Source: Syntrophaceae bacterium PtaB.Bin038
GTDB lineage: Bacteria > Desulfobacterota > Syntrophia > Syntrophales > UBA2192
NCBI GenBank assembly: GCA_002067855.1
Contig: MVQS01000408.1
Location: 1 to 14,220 of the forward strand
DNA length: 14,220 nt
Reading direction: 5' to 3'
Shown here one piece after another: positions 1 to 6,729 of the stretch. How positions within the stretch are numbered: the first letter of the stretch is position 1; every line of letters starts with the position of its first letter. Under the pieces are notes generated by a model. The model was given only the letters and a program-made list of their open reading frames with translations, was not told where the DNA came from and searched no databases. A program made the position numbers and the translations under genes.

Positions 1-1
1 C

Positions 2-193
2 TGCAACCGGGTCAAACGCATCGGTCGAAGGTGGTCGGATCGCGGCCTGCTCAACTGGCTGACGGTAAGCTTTTATAAAATCTTCAAACCCGAACGGTGG
101 AGCTTGCAGTGGGAAAACGCTCCACGAACGCTAAACAAAATCCGACTGCTGTCGGTTGAGGCCACCTACCGGTGGTCAGCGGCCCTCACGTAA
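2..193 (+). CDS. C-terminal fragment of a transposase-like protein (5' end outside window)
   Basis: The plus-strand frame starting at base 2 is open for 63 codons to a TAA at 191-193. It has no start and enters from the left edge. The peptide begins CNRVKRIGRRWSDRGLLNWL and continues with a W-rich, basic, helical stretch (FYKIFKPERW). A basic segment followed by RWS and a short aromatic tail is the style of the extreme C-terminus of several insertion-sequence transposases, but I cannot assign a family. Supporting context: the convergent glycosyltransferase gene loses its expected sequence within about 20 bases of this stop, as if an insertion sequence ended at about 205-210. It could instead be an unrelated protein tail. 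Confidence 0.45.
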   Translation, partial: CNRVKRIGRRWSDRGLLNWLTVSFYKIFKPERWSLQWENAPRTLNKIRLLSVEATYRWSAALT

Positions 194-3122
194 ACTCGGA
201 ACAAAGTCTAAATTTGGGCGTCTTGTCCATGACGGTTCGAACGGTTACGGACTTCAACCGTTCTGTGGATGCAGGGCCGCCGAGAGCGACCCAGCGCTGC
301 ACGACGTCAAAAAGACAGGAGGAGGACAGCACAGCCACGATGTCGTCGGCTGTATTGGGCCTGTCGGAAAGATAGACACCCACCACCAGCACGGATGGTT
401 TACGATTACCGATTCCATCGTCGCGGTCGTGGTAGGCCGGTTCCACGACAGCTGGCCGGAGCCGATTCACGACGTCGGAACTGATGGCCGCAGGCTCCAC
501 GACGCCTGTATGTCTCGCGCTCTGTTCCACGAATCCGACGGCGGATAGCGGTTGGTAATATAGCCTTCCACCTCTTTTGCGGATGGATCGGGAAAGATCC
601 ATCAGGGCCAGGCCAACGTCTTGGATCTGTTCGTCAAAACCGCCACTCCGCGCCCATGCGTCCCGCGTCGTCAACACCAGGAAGCGCGAACCGTGGGACG
701 TTTCGCAAACATAATTGAATCTGGGGTCGTCAATTCTCGCACGTTCGCCGTTGCCCTTCAGGCTGCCGTTGCAAATCGTCGAGAACCCCGCCTCGAGCAG
801 AGTATCAGGAGGGATGCCGACCTTGGGGAAAATGGCGCCCGGAAGCGCTTTGTTTTCGGCGACCTTCAGCAGAGGCTCCAGCCATCCCTTTGAAAGCAAT
901 AAGCGGGGATCCATGAAGACGAGATAACGACCGGTCGCCTTCCTTGCGGCTGCATTGAGCGTTACAGACGCATGGCCTGTTTCCTTGACCGTCACAACCC
1001 TCACCTCTTTCCCCTCGCCGGTCACGAGCGTGGTGCCTCGTCCGTCAAGGTTCTCACCGCAGCTCAGAATGATCTCGTAATCCGCGCCGCTTGTCGTCTG
1101 AAGGACGGTTCCGAGGCAACGCGGCACGGCGGCAGGGTCGTTTCCGACGGGGAAGATGATCGAAACATCGATTTCTGACCACGATCCGTCTCCGGCAGAT
1201 TGCCGGTCCTTGGCTTTGCACAATTGCCCTAAAATGGCGCGGGCCGAACCGTTATCGGGGTCTATGTTGAGGATTCGCTCGAAAAAGGTGAGCGCATCCT
1301 CCGGTCGGCCAAGCACGATGCAGACATGGCCGACGGCAGCCAGCGTTTCAATGTCGGAGGGATGCTGTGCAAGAATCCGGTTATAGAGATGGAGAGCCTC
1401 TTCCGTTTTGCCTTGCTCGACGAGGTAGAAGTCCGCCAGGTTCTTCATATAGGTTGCGTTTCCAGGTTCGAGTTCCACGGCCTTCTCGTAGTGGTGTAGG
1501 GCAGCCGCTTTGTCTCCCTGCCGATGGAAAAGGACGCCTAGATCGTTGTGGGCGGCGGAGTCATGCGGATCGACGCTCAGCAGGCCTTCGAGCTTTCTTA
1601 TGGCCCGGTCCGTCTGCCCCCGTTGATGAAGAAGCCGTGCCTCCCGCAGAAGCACGCCGGACGCGGGGAGCGCGGCTTCGCCATCGAGTGCGTCCACGGC
1701 GTCGAACATGTTCCAGGCGAGATCATTCGAGGGGTCGATTTCCAGGACCTTCAGATAGCACTCTCGCGCGCCGGAAAAGTCTTTCGCCTCCACCCGGAGG
1801 TTTCCGAGAATAAGCAGGGACTCCGAGTCCCTGGGGTTGAGCTCCAGCGCCTTCTCATAGTGGAGGACGGCCTCTTCGGGCCTCTTCATCGCGACGTAGA
1901 GGAAGTCGGCCAGGTTCTTGCGGAATATGGCATTGGCAGGGTCGAGTGAGACGGCTCTGCCGTAAGCCGCAAGCGCTTTGGGAAGGTCTTGTGACTCGCC
2001 GTAGAGGACCCCGAGGTCGTTGTACCCGGGAGCGTAGTCCGGGAAGGATTCGACCAGCCGCTCTAGGGCGAAAACGGCTTCCGTGCGCTTTCCGGCCGCG
2101 ACGAGCAGCTTGAGGATTCCCTCGTGGGCCTCGGCGGCAGGACTTCCCTCGTGAGGAGATTCCGGTCTTGCTGTCGGGAGGTATTTTGCCTCGTTACGAC
2201 GCTCGTTATGATTCGATGTTTCGTCAGATGTGAGGTCACAACCCATACACCACGCTGTAGAGTTAGGTGTCCGTTCTTTGGTTTCTCGACAGTGCCGGTG
2301 CTCGTTTTGAAGGTTTGCGATTAAGGCATCCTTCTCTCTAGCTTGCCTCTTGAGATCTAAGATCTGCTTTTCTTTCTCGGCCAATATGCTCAGCGTCTTG
2401 TCCAATAGATAGGAACTTTTTTCGGCGGCGATGCTTTTGTTCGAGCAAACGGCAATGAAGTACAGAGATTGCTTTGAATCATCGCCTATCACAAACCGCT
2501 GGCCGTCGTTTTCTATCGCGTACTCTGTGCATGTTGCCGTTTTGCCGTTCGAGTTTAGAAGCCAAATATTGGAACCGGCGCATATCTTCTGTCCATAGAT
2601 TGAAACATGATTAAAAGAGCTTTTGAGGAAATCGTAGAATTCTTGCTCGTAAAACTCTTTCTTGTGGAATTCATTTTGATATTTTGGGATGTCGGAATAA
2701 AGCAACTTGTTCGGTGTCGATACGAGAAAGATTCCGTCGTCCATCAGAATCCGGCTAACTTCCTGCAAGAATCTTTTTTGAGTATCATGATCCACGTGCT
2801 CGATCGTCTCGTAAGAAACGACGACGTCGATCATCTTTTTTCCTGGAATGGGGATCTCTTCGACGGATCCCTGGCAGTATCTCAAGTTGTCCTTGCGGTA
2901 CGCCTTCTGCGCATACGCAACCGCCTCGGCGGAAATATCCACGCCTAGGACCGACTTCGCCCTATGCGACAAGAGGTGCGAGCCATAGCCCTCCCCGCAT
3001 GCAATATCCAGCACCGTCCGATCTTTGACCAGTGGCGTAGAAAAGAAATACCGGTGCCAATGCTCATAACTGATCTGAGCTGAATTGAGACTTGTAACGT
3101 AACGTTCTCCTGTGAAGTTCAT
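186..3122 (-). CDS. Methyltransferase - TPR - glycosyltransferase family 2 fusion, C-terminally truncated
   Basis: A 978-residue multidomain protein, probably cytoplasmic and acting in polysaccharide or glycoprotein glycan synthesis. Positions below count from a GTG two codons upstream. Residues 1-230 are a class I SAM methyltransferase: motif I VLDIACGEGYGS at 39-50, acidic GVDIS at 62-66, SYETIEHVDHD at 105-115. Residues 235-280 look like a short coiled coil and 281-335 a low-complexity linker. Residues 340-635 are TPRs in two similar blocks. Residues 652-880 resemble a GT-A glycosyltransferase (VSIIFPV start, GRYLVFMDPRLLLSKGWLEP at 733-752) with a weak metal-binding motif. Residues 911-973 begin a further domain, which breaks off after PKF; the last seven residues (RLCSEFT) seem to come from the adjoining element. 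The start is the ATG at 3122, because AAGGGG sits 5 bases upstream of it; the GTGs at 3126-3128 and 3123-3125 are too close to that site. Domain functions are inferred from motifs; acceptor and donor are unknown. Confidence 0.8.
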   Translation of the reverse strand: MNFTGERYVTSLNSAQISYEHWHRYFFSTPLVKDRTVLDIACGEGYGSHLLSHRAKSVLGVDISAEAVAYAQKAYRKDNLRYCQGSVEEIPIPGKKMIDVVVSYETIEHVDHDTQKRFLQEVSRILMDDGIFLVSTPNKLLYSDIPKYQNEFHKKEFYEQEFYDFLKSSFNHVSIYGQKICAGSNIWLLNSNGKTATCTEYAIENDGQRFVIGDDSKQSLYFIAVCSNKSIAAEKSSYLLDKTLSILAEKEKQILDLKRQAREKDALIANLQNEHRHCRETKERTPNSTAWCMGCDLTSDETSNHNERRNEAKYLPTARPESPHEGSPAAEAHEGILKLLVAAGKRTEAVFALERLVESFPDYAPGYNDLGVLYGESQDLPKALAAYGRAVSLDPANAIFRKNLADFLYVAMKRPEEAVLHYEKALELNPRDSESLLILGNLRVEAKDFSGARECYLKVLEIDPSNDLAWNMFDAVDALDGEAALPASGVLLREARLLHQRGQTDRAIRKLEGLLSVDPHDSAAHNDLGVLFHRQGDKAAALHHYEKAVELEPGNATYMKNLADFYLVEQGKTEEALHLYNRILAQHPSDIETLAAVGHVCIVLGRPEDALTFFERILNIDPDNGSARAILGQLCKAKDRQSAGDGSWSEIDVSIIFPVGNDPAAVPRCLGTVLQTTSGADYEIILSCGENLDGRGTTLVTGEGKEVRVVTVKETGHASVTLNAAARKATGRYLVFMDPRLLLSKGWLEPLLKVAENKALPGAIFPKVGIPPDTLLEAGFSTICNGSLKGNGERARIDDPRFNYVCETSHGSRFLVLTTRDAWARSGGFDEQIQDVGLALMDLSRSIRKRGGRLYYQPLSAVGFVEQSARHTGVVEPAAISSDVVNRLRPAVVEPAYHDRDDGIGNRKPSVLVVGVYLSDRPNTADDIVAVLSSSCLFDVVQRWVALGGPASTERLKSVTVRTVMDKTPKFRLCSEFT
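1230..2099 (-). repeat. Tandem duplication of a ~158-residue TPR block inside the fusion gene
   Basis: Two parallel blocks of the fusion protein (about residues 344-475 and 502-633, offset 158) match almost motif for motif. Examples are YNDLGVLY against HNDLGVLF, KNLADFL against KNLADFY, VLHYEKALELNP against ALHLYNRILAQHP, and RPEEA against KTEEA. Each block carries about three to four TPR-like helical pairs. This is an ancient intragenic duplication visible at protein level; I do not claim DNA-level identity. Confidence 0.7.
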
Positions 3123-3127
3123 CACCA

Positions 3128-3133
3128 CCCCTT
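3128..3133 (-). promoter_or_regulatory. Ribosome binding site deciding the start of the fusion gene
   Basis: On the minus strand, AAGGGG lies 5 bases upstream of ATG at 3122-3120. Two in-frame GTG codons lie between them and could be called as starts, but they leave no room for this site. The AAGGGG overlaps the stop codon of the upstream methyltransferase, so the two genes are probably translationally coupled. Confidence 0.6.
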
Positions 3134-3950
3134 ATTGTTTCTGACATACGAAGACTGCTGACAACAGCGCAAAGGCATCGAAACAATAGATCCGACTGAA
3201 GAATCGTTCGCAGAGCTCATCAATGAAATCGACGCCGAATTCGTGGTATACAAGCATATCTTCAGAGCAGGTATCTTTATTCCCATGATAGGAAGGCGGC
3301 AACAAGAAATGAACGGATCCATCTTTGCGTCGCACTGCTCGGGTTCTTGTTGACCGAGTCGGCAAGATCGGAACAGTTGTGATGAAAAACCCGCCGGCAG
3401 CGAGAACGCGTTTGATTTCCTCCAGAGCCTTTCGGTAATCGGGAACATGCTCTAAGACATCCGTCATAAGGACGAAATCAAACATTTCGTCCGGATAGGT
3501 AAGGGCCATGACGTCCTCTGAAGGTATTGAAGGATTCACGGAGCCGTATTCGGAATAGAGCAGATTAGGCAGGAAAGAGATGCGGGCATGAAGGGTCTGG
3601 CAGTTATTGATCTCGGCAACCCGCAAATTCCTGATGACGGATTCTTTCTCCAAGTGTAGCATCGCGTCGCAGTGAAGATTGTGCTTGGCGTTGATTGTAT
3701 CGAGGATTGCGGCGGCTAGGTTTCTGATGCGTGTCGATGAAGAGCATTTTCTGCAGCGGGACCCTTCGCGGTAGTCAAAAGCTTTTCGACTCGCCTCATC
3801 TAGAACCCAATCTGAAGCCAATTTGTCCGAAATGACCTTGCGATATTCAACCGCGAGAAGAGATCCACAAACCGGACAGATTATTCGTGGTGCACCAGAA
3901 GTAATCGAAATATTTTCTTTGCCGAGTGTGGGTAAGCCCAGGCCGCTCAT
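3132..3950 (-). CDS. Zinc-finger-bearing SAM-dependent methyltransferase
   Basis: A 272-residue protein. Residues 25-28 (CPVC) and 66-69 (CRKC) form a likely four-cysteine zinc site at the N-terminus. Residues 108-195 are the core of a class I methyltransferase: DEMFDFVLMTDVLEHVPDYR at 154-173 and a strand with RVLAAGGFFITTVP at 181-194. The usual glycine-rich motif I is replaced by VAEINNCQTLHARIS, seen in a subfamily of methyltransferases found in glycan clusters where this segment reads N.EA.G.LH. A C-terminal segment (VYHEFGVDFIDEL) follows. The start ATG at 3950 is preceded by AGGGGG eight bases upstream on the minus strand. Its stop lies 9 bases from the ATG of the downstream fusion gene, so the two form one transcription unit. 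The gene is AT-richer than the chemotaxis genes. Its substrate cannot be deduced. Confidence 0.8.
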   Translation of the reverse strand: MSGLGLPTLGKENISITSGAPRIICPVCGSLLAVEYRKVISDKLASDWVLDEASRKAFDYREGSRCRKCSSSTRIRNLAAAILDTINAKHNLHCDAMLHLEKESVIRNLRVAEINNCQTLHARISFLPNLLYSEYGSVNPSIPSEDVMALTYPDEMFDFVLMTDVLEHVPDYRKALEEIKRVLAAGGFFITTVPILPTRSTRTRAVRRKDGSVHFLLPPSYHGNKDTCSEDMLVYHEFGVDFIDELCERFFSRIYCFDAFALLSAVFVCQKQ

Positions 3951-4215
3951 TATCTTTACCCCCTATCGTCCCTTCCCACGCGGGAATCGGAGTGAAATCA
4001 AGATATTTGATCCAGTCTCGATGCCACCTGACGGATGTGCCGAAAGAGTCTTGCAGAGAATGTGCCAGCGTGAATGGTCTCAACGAGGCGGTTTGTTTAT
4101 GCTTTTCCCGCGGACCGTTGCCATGCAACGGGGTTTGGCAGAGTTTGATGGCAAAAGGGGGAATGCGATTGCACTTGGAGGGATAGACGAGGATCTTGAA
4201 AAGGCCGGTTTTCCC
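3951..4215. other. Intergenic stretch upstream of the glycan genes, with two dyads
   Basis: 265 bases lie between the TPR gene stop and the methyltransferase start, both on the minus strand. I see no convincing gene. Minus-strand frames read through parts of it but lack a credible start and composition. It contains a perfect dyad at 4115-4131 and a smaller one at 3973-3986 (TTCCC-ACGC-GGGAA), 23 bases before the methyltransferase ATG. It probably carries the promoter of the two glycan genes, but no clear -35/-10 pair stands out. Confidence 0.4.
4115..4131. repeat. Perfect inverted repeat CCGTTGC-CAT-GCAACGG
   Basis: Two 7-base arms are separated by 3 bases, with no T-run on either side, so it is not a typical intrinsic terminator. 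It lies 165 bases upstream of the methyltransferase gene and 85 bases downstream of the TPR gene. The size and short spacer suit a protein-binding operator, or a short hairpin at the end of the TPR transcript. Confidence 0.45.
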
Positions 4216-4914
4216 TCAGCCCGCGCCCTGCTGCAGGTGGTTCAGGAGGGCCTGGGCTTCGGTGAAGGCGGGGTTGATCTGCAGGGCCTTCCGGATGGAC
4301 TCGACGGCGGGTTTCTTCTCGTTCTTGGCGGCATAGGTCCGGGCGAGGTTGTAGAGGATACCCTCGTCGTCGGGGGCGACGGACAGGGCCTTTTGGAATT
4401 CCGCGACGGCCTTATCGCAGGCGCCTTCCCTGCGGGCCTGGATGCCGCGGGCGTTGTAGGTCTGGAGGATGAAGCAGAGGAGGTCCTCGTTGGTTCCGAT
4501 CAGGGCGCGGGCCTTCTCGTGTTCGCCCTTGTCGATGAGCCGCATGATCATGAGGGCACGGTTTTCCCGGGTCTCTTCCGTGCCGGCCAGGTTGCGGGTG
4601 ATTTCCTCCTCCGAGACGTTCACCAGCTGACGGACAAAGGCCAGCGACGTCTCGTTGTCGTTGTCCTGGAACGTAACGGGGCCGAAGGCGTTGCGGAACG
4701 CGGCGCTCGTCATGAGATGCCGCTGAAACTCGTTGATGCCTTCCTGCAGGTCCTTCTCGTCCTGCGGGAGCATCCGGGTGACAAGCATCTTCTCCAGGAC
4801 GTCCTTGAATCCGCTGAGGCAGGCATAGACGTTGCCCTGGTGGATGAACTTCTTGCAGCTCCCCAGGGTCCTGGAAATATCCGCGGCGCGCTCTCTGACG
4901 ATAGTCTCGTCCAT
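4216..4914 (-). CDS. TPR-repeat protein of unknown function
   Basis: A 232-residue soluble protein with no signal peptide or membrane segment. Residues 1-140 are helical without a recognised domain (SCKKFIHQGNVYACLSGFKD, then a charged helical stretch). Residues about 150-218 hold two tetratricopeptide units with typical spacing: AVAEFQKALSVAPDD, then ILYNLARTYAAKNEKKPAVE, then a capping helix with ALQINPAFTEAQALL. TPRs bind proteins; the partner is unknown. The start ATG at 4914 has GGGGA four bases upstream. It is transcribed away from the diguanylate cyclase gene, sharing a 155-base divergent region, and its GC-rich codon use matches the chemotaxis genes rather than the glycan genes downstream. 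A role next to signalling genes is possible but unproven. Confidence 0.75.
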   Translation of the reverse strand: MDETIVRERAADISRTLGSCKKFIHQGNVYACLSGFKDVLEKMLVTRMLPQDEKDLQEGINEFQRHLMTSAAFRNAFGPVTFQDNDNETSLAFVRQLVNVSEEEITRNLAGTEETRENRALMIMRLIDKGEHEKARALIGTNEDLLCFILQTYNARGIQARREGACDKAVAEFQKALSVAPDDEGILYNLARTYAAKNEKKPAVESIRKALQINPAFTEAQALLNHLQQGAG

Positions 4915-4998
4915 GTCATCCCCATAAAAAACGGAAGCTCAGAAGAACTTCCTGCGCTTTCCCTGCCCGGCCGGTCATGCTTCCCGGGCGTCTCTCCG

Positions 4999-5014
4999 TG
5001 GCACGGAACGTGCT
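4999..5014 (+). promoter_or_regulatory. Candidate sigma-54 (-24/-12) promoter for the diguanylate cyclase gene
   Basis: TGGCACGGAACGTGCT matches the -24 element TGGCAC exactly and the -12 element TTGCW at four of five positions, with the required GG-N10-GC spacing (GG at 5000-5001, GC at 5012-5013). It would start transcription near 5025, 45 bases before the ATG. The same bases form a dyad, GCACG-GAA-CGTGC (5001-5013), so a repressor or activator operator is an alternative reading. Confidence 0.4.
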
Positions 5015-5069
5015 AACCTTTCATCGGCAGAAACGGACCCGGACTTGAATCGGGGTCGAACGGGAGCCG

Positions 5070-5786
5070 ATGATGGGCGAGGGCGAAGGCGGCGGGAAAA
5101 AGCTCGATTTCGACGAGAAGAGCTTTCTGTTTGAATGGCTCGTGGAGAACAACAAGACCCTGACCCGGAAAAACAAGGAGCTGCTGGTCGAGAACCTGAA
5201 GTTCCGCTCCCGGGTGGAGGAACTGGAGAAGATCAGCTTCATCGACCCCACGACGGGCCTCTACAACCGGTGGTACCTCCAGCCCCGCCTCGTGGAGGAA
5301 TTCTCCCGGGCCAGGCGGGGGGATTTTTCCCTGTCCTGCCTCTTCATCGACATCGACGGCTTCAAGGCCGTCAACGACCGCCACGGCCACTTCATCGGCG
5401 ACAAGGTCCTGCGGGACGCGGCCCTGCTGCTCCGGGGACAGACCCGAAAGGAGGACGTGCTGGTCCGGTTCGGCGGCGACGAGTTCGTCATGCTCCTCAG
5501 CTCCTCCGGGCAGAGGGCGGCCAGGGCGGCAGCCGAGCGGATCCTGGGCCGCTTCCAGGCCCATGCCTTCACGGGCGTGGAACCGCAGCTTGCGCTCTCG
5601 GTCTCGATCGGGGTGAGCACCCTCCGGAAAGAGCACATTGCCGAAACCCGGGACCCCTGGGAGATCGTGTGGACGGCCGATGGCGCCATGCACCTGGCGA
5701 GGCAGAAGGGGCCGGGCGGGATCCACTGGCTGAATTGCCACAGCACCCGGGAAAGGGCCGAAAGCGGCGAGCGGGCGGCATCGTAG
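5070..5786 (+). CDS. Diguanylate cyclase with N-terminal coiled coil and GGDEF domain
   Basis: A 238-residue cytosolic enzyme that should make cyclic di-GMP from two GTP. Residues 20-56 form a heptad-rich helix (KSFLFEWLVENNKTLTRKNK and on), the usual dimerising or signalling stalk. Residues 57-225 are the GGDEF domain: FIDPTTGLYNR at 57-67, metal-binding FIDIDGFKAVNDRHGH at 92-107, the active-site GGDEF intact at 135-139, and the inhibitory-site pattern RxxD (RKED, 126-129) five residues upstream. So both activity and product inhibition are expected. No sensor domain is present; control may come through the coiled coil or a partner. GGGAG lies close to the first ATG (5070), so initiation at the adjacent ATG (5073) is equally plausible. 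A -24/-12-like site lies upstream, and the TPR gene is divergent. Confidence 0.9.
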   Translation: MMGEGEGGGKKLDFDEKSFLFEWLVENNKTLTRKNKELLVENLKFRSRVEELEKISFIDPTTGLYNRWYLQPRLVEEFSRARRGDFSLSCLFIDIDGFKAVNDRHGHFIGDKVLRDAALLLRGQTRKEDVLVRFGGDEFVMLLSSSGQRAARAAAERILGRFQAHAFTGVEPQLALSVSIGVSTLRKEHIAETRDPWEIVWTADGAMHLARQKGPGGIHWLNCHSTRERAESGERAAS

Positions 5787-5826
5787 GGAAGGGAGTCCTT
5801 TCTATTGATGTAATCCTCTTTACTTT

Positions 5827-5910
5827 CTTTCCCCCTGAACCCCGGACCCTGGCCCCTGCACCCCGTACCCTGTCTGTTTCCTGCCCCTGAACCCGATGCC
5901 CGCAGCCCGA
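5827..5910. repeat. C-rich degenerate repeat tract with CCCCTGAACCC words
   Basis: The 11-mer CCCCTGAACCC occurs exactly at 5832-5842 and 5884-5894, with a one-base variant (CCCCTGCACCC) at 5853-5863. Shorter relatives (GGACCCTGG, GTACCCTG) lie between. The plus strand here has long C runs and very few G, unlike coding DNA. It lies between the diguanylate cyclase stop and the next gene's promoter. The origin is unknown; it resembles the decayed word-like intergenic repeats common in deltaproteobacterial genomes. Confidence 0.6.
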
Positions 5911-5959
5911 CTCACCCTGCTTTGCCCTAAAGTTTCTTTACTATGTGACGATAAAACAG

Positions 5960-5996
5960 GTGCAGAAGTTGCACAGGATTTATATGTTGCTGTAAT
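5960..5996 (+). promoter_or_regulatory. Candidate sigma-70 promoter with overlapping dyad, upstream of the HTH-receiver gene
   Basis: TTGCAC (5969-5974), a 16-base spacer and TGTAAT (5991-5996) form a fair -35/-10 pair in the only AT-rich patch of this gap, giving a start near 6003 and a leader of about 30 bases. The -35 hexamer is part of a perfect dyad GTGCA-GAAGT-TGCAC (5960-5974), positioned where a regulator could block or recruit polymerase. The dyad could be an autoregulatory site for the DNA-binding protein encoded next; that is inference. Confidence 0.4.
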
Positions 5997-6034
5997 GTAA
6001 CAAAGCAGAGCGAGCCCGAACCGAGAGGTGCTTC

Positions 6035-6688
6035 ATGGCCAAGATGTTTTTCTCCACTTCCGAAGTGGCGGATCTGTTCAACGTGAACCGGGTGACCATC
6101 TACCGCTGGGTCAAGGAAGGGATGGTGAAGGGCTACAAGGTGGGCAAGCATCTCAAGATCCCGCTGGCGGAGGTGGAACGGCTCAAGCGCGAGTTTGGCT
6201 TCGGCGACGTGCCCCTTGATGAACTGCAGGGGGGCGAGGCCGGGGCGGCGGAGGCCGATAAGGCGGCGCCGCGGGGCCCCGGCTTCAAGAAGCTCGTCAT
6301 GGCCATCGACGACGACGAGAACATCCTGACCTTCATCCAGAACGCTTTCGAGGGTTTGGGCCTCAACCGGCACTGCAATCTCAAGACCTACGCCAACGGG
6401 CTCGAAGCGGTTCTGCAGATCGGAGAGGAGAAGCCGGATCTCATCCTGCTCGACATCGTGATGCCCAATCTGAACGGTCTCGAGCTTGCGGAGAAGATCC
6501 GCAAGATGCACCGCGACATCAAGATCATCATCATGACGGGGTACCCGGAGTACCTCACGGAGGACGAGCGCGGCAAGTTCCTCGACTACATGACGAAGCC
6601 CGTGGACCTGAGGAAACTCTACGAGACCATCGTCAAGGCTCTCGACATCCCCGCGGACAGGGCCAACGGAGCCCAGGCGCGCTCCTAG
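6035..6688 (+). CDS. Response regulator with N-terminal excisionase/MerR-type HTH and C-terminal receiver
   Basis: A 217-residue protein. Residues 5-52 are a helix-turn-helix of the excisionase/MerR-like group (FSTSEVADLFNVNRVTIYRW, wing GYKVGKHLKIP). Residues 53-84 are a flexible Ala/Gly-rich linker. Residues 86-205 are a CheY-type receiver: acidic pocket D92-D94, phospho-acceptor D140 (LLDIVMPNLNG), switch T168 (IIMTGYPE) and K188 (TKPVD). All residues needed for phosphorylation are present. The order is the reverse of ordinary response regulators, whose DNA-binding domain is C-terminal. The start ATG at 6035 has GAGAGG six bases upstream. No histidine kinase gene adjoins it, so the CheA encoded downstream is a candidate phosphodonor. 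It should act as a DNA-binding regulator; its targets are unknown. Confidence 0.88.
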   Translation: MAKMFFSTSEVADLFNVNRVTIYRWVKEGMVKGYKVGKHLKIPLAEVERLKREFGFGDVPLDELQGGEAGAAEADKAAPRGPGFKKLVMAIDDDENILTFIQNAFEGLGLNRHCNLKTYANGLEAVLQIGEEKPDLILLDIVMPNLNGLELAEKIRKMHRDIKIIIMTGYPEYLTEDERGKFLDYMTKPVDLRKLYETIVKALDIPADRANGAQARS

Positions 6689-6729
6689 CGCCCTGCGGCG
6701 GGAGACGGGGCCGGGGGTAACGGCCGGGC

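Noticed and set aside
3847..4128. Small minus-strand frame (93 codons) in the gap before the methyltransferase gene
   Set aside because: Overlaps the start of the methyltransferase gene in another frame, has no family resemblance and no convincing ribosome site.
3823..5016. A 397-codon plus-strand frame over the TPR gene and the intergenic region
   Set aside because: Gly/Leu/Val-rich reading opposite a clear TPR protein; no domain and no ribosome site.
5827..5910. CRISPR array
   Set aside because: Repeat words are only 11 bases with irregular spacing of 21 and 31 and no unique spacers; no cas genes.
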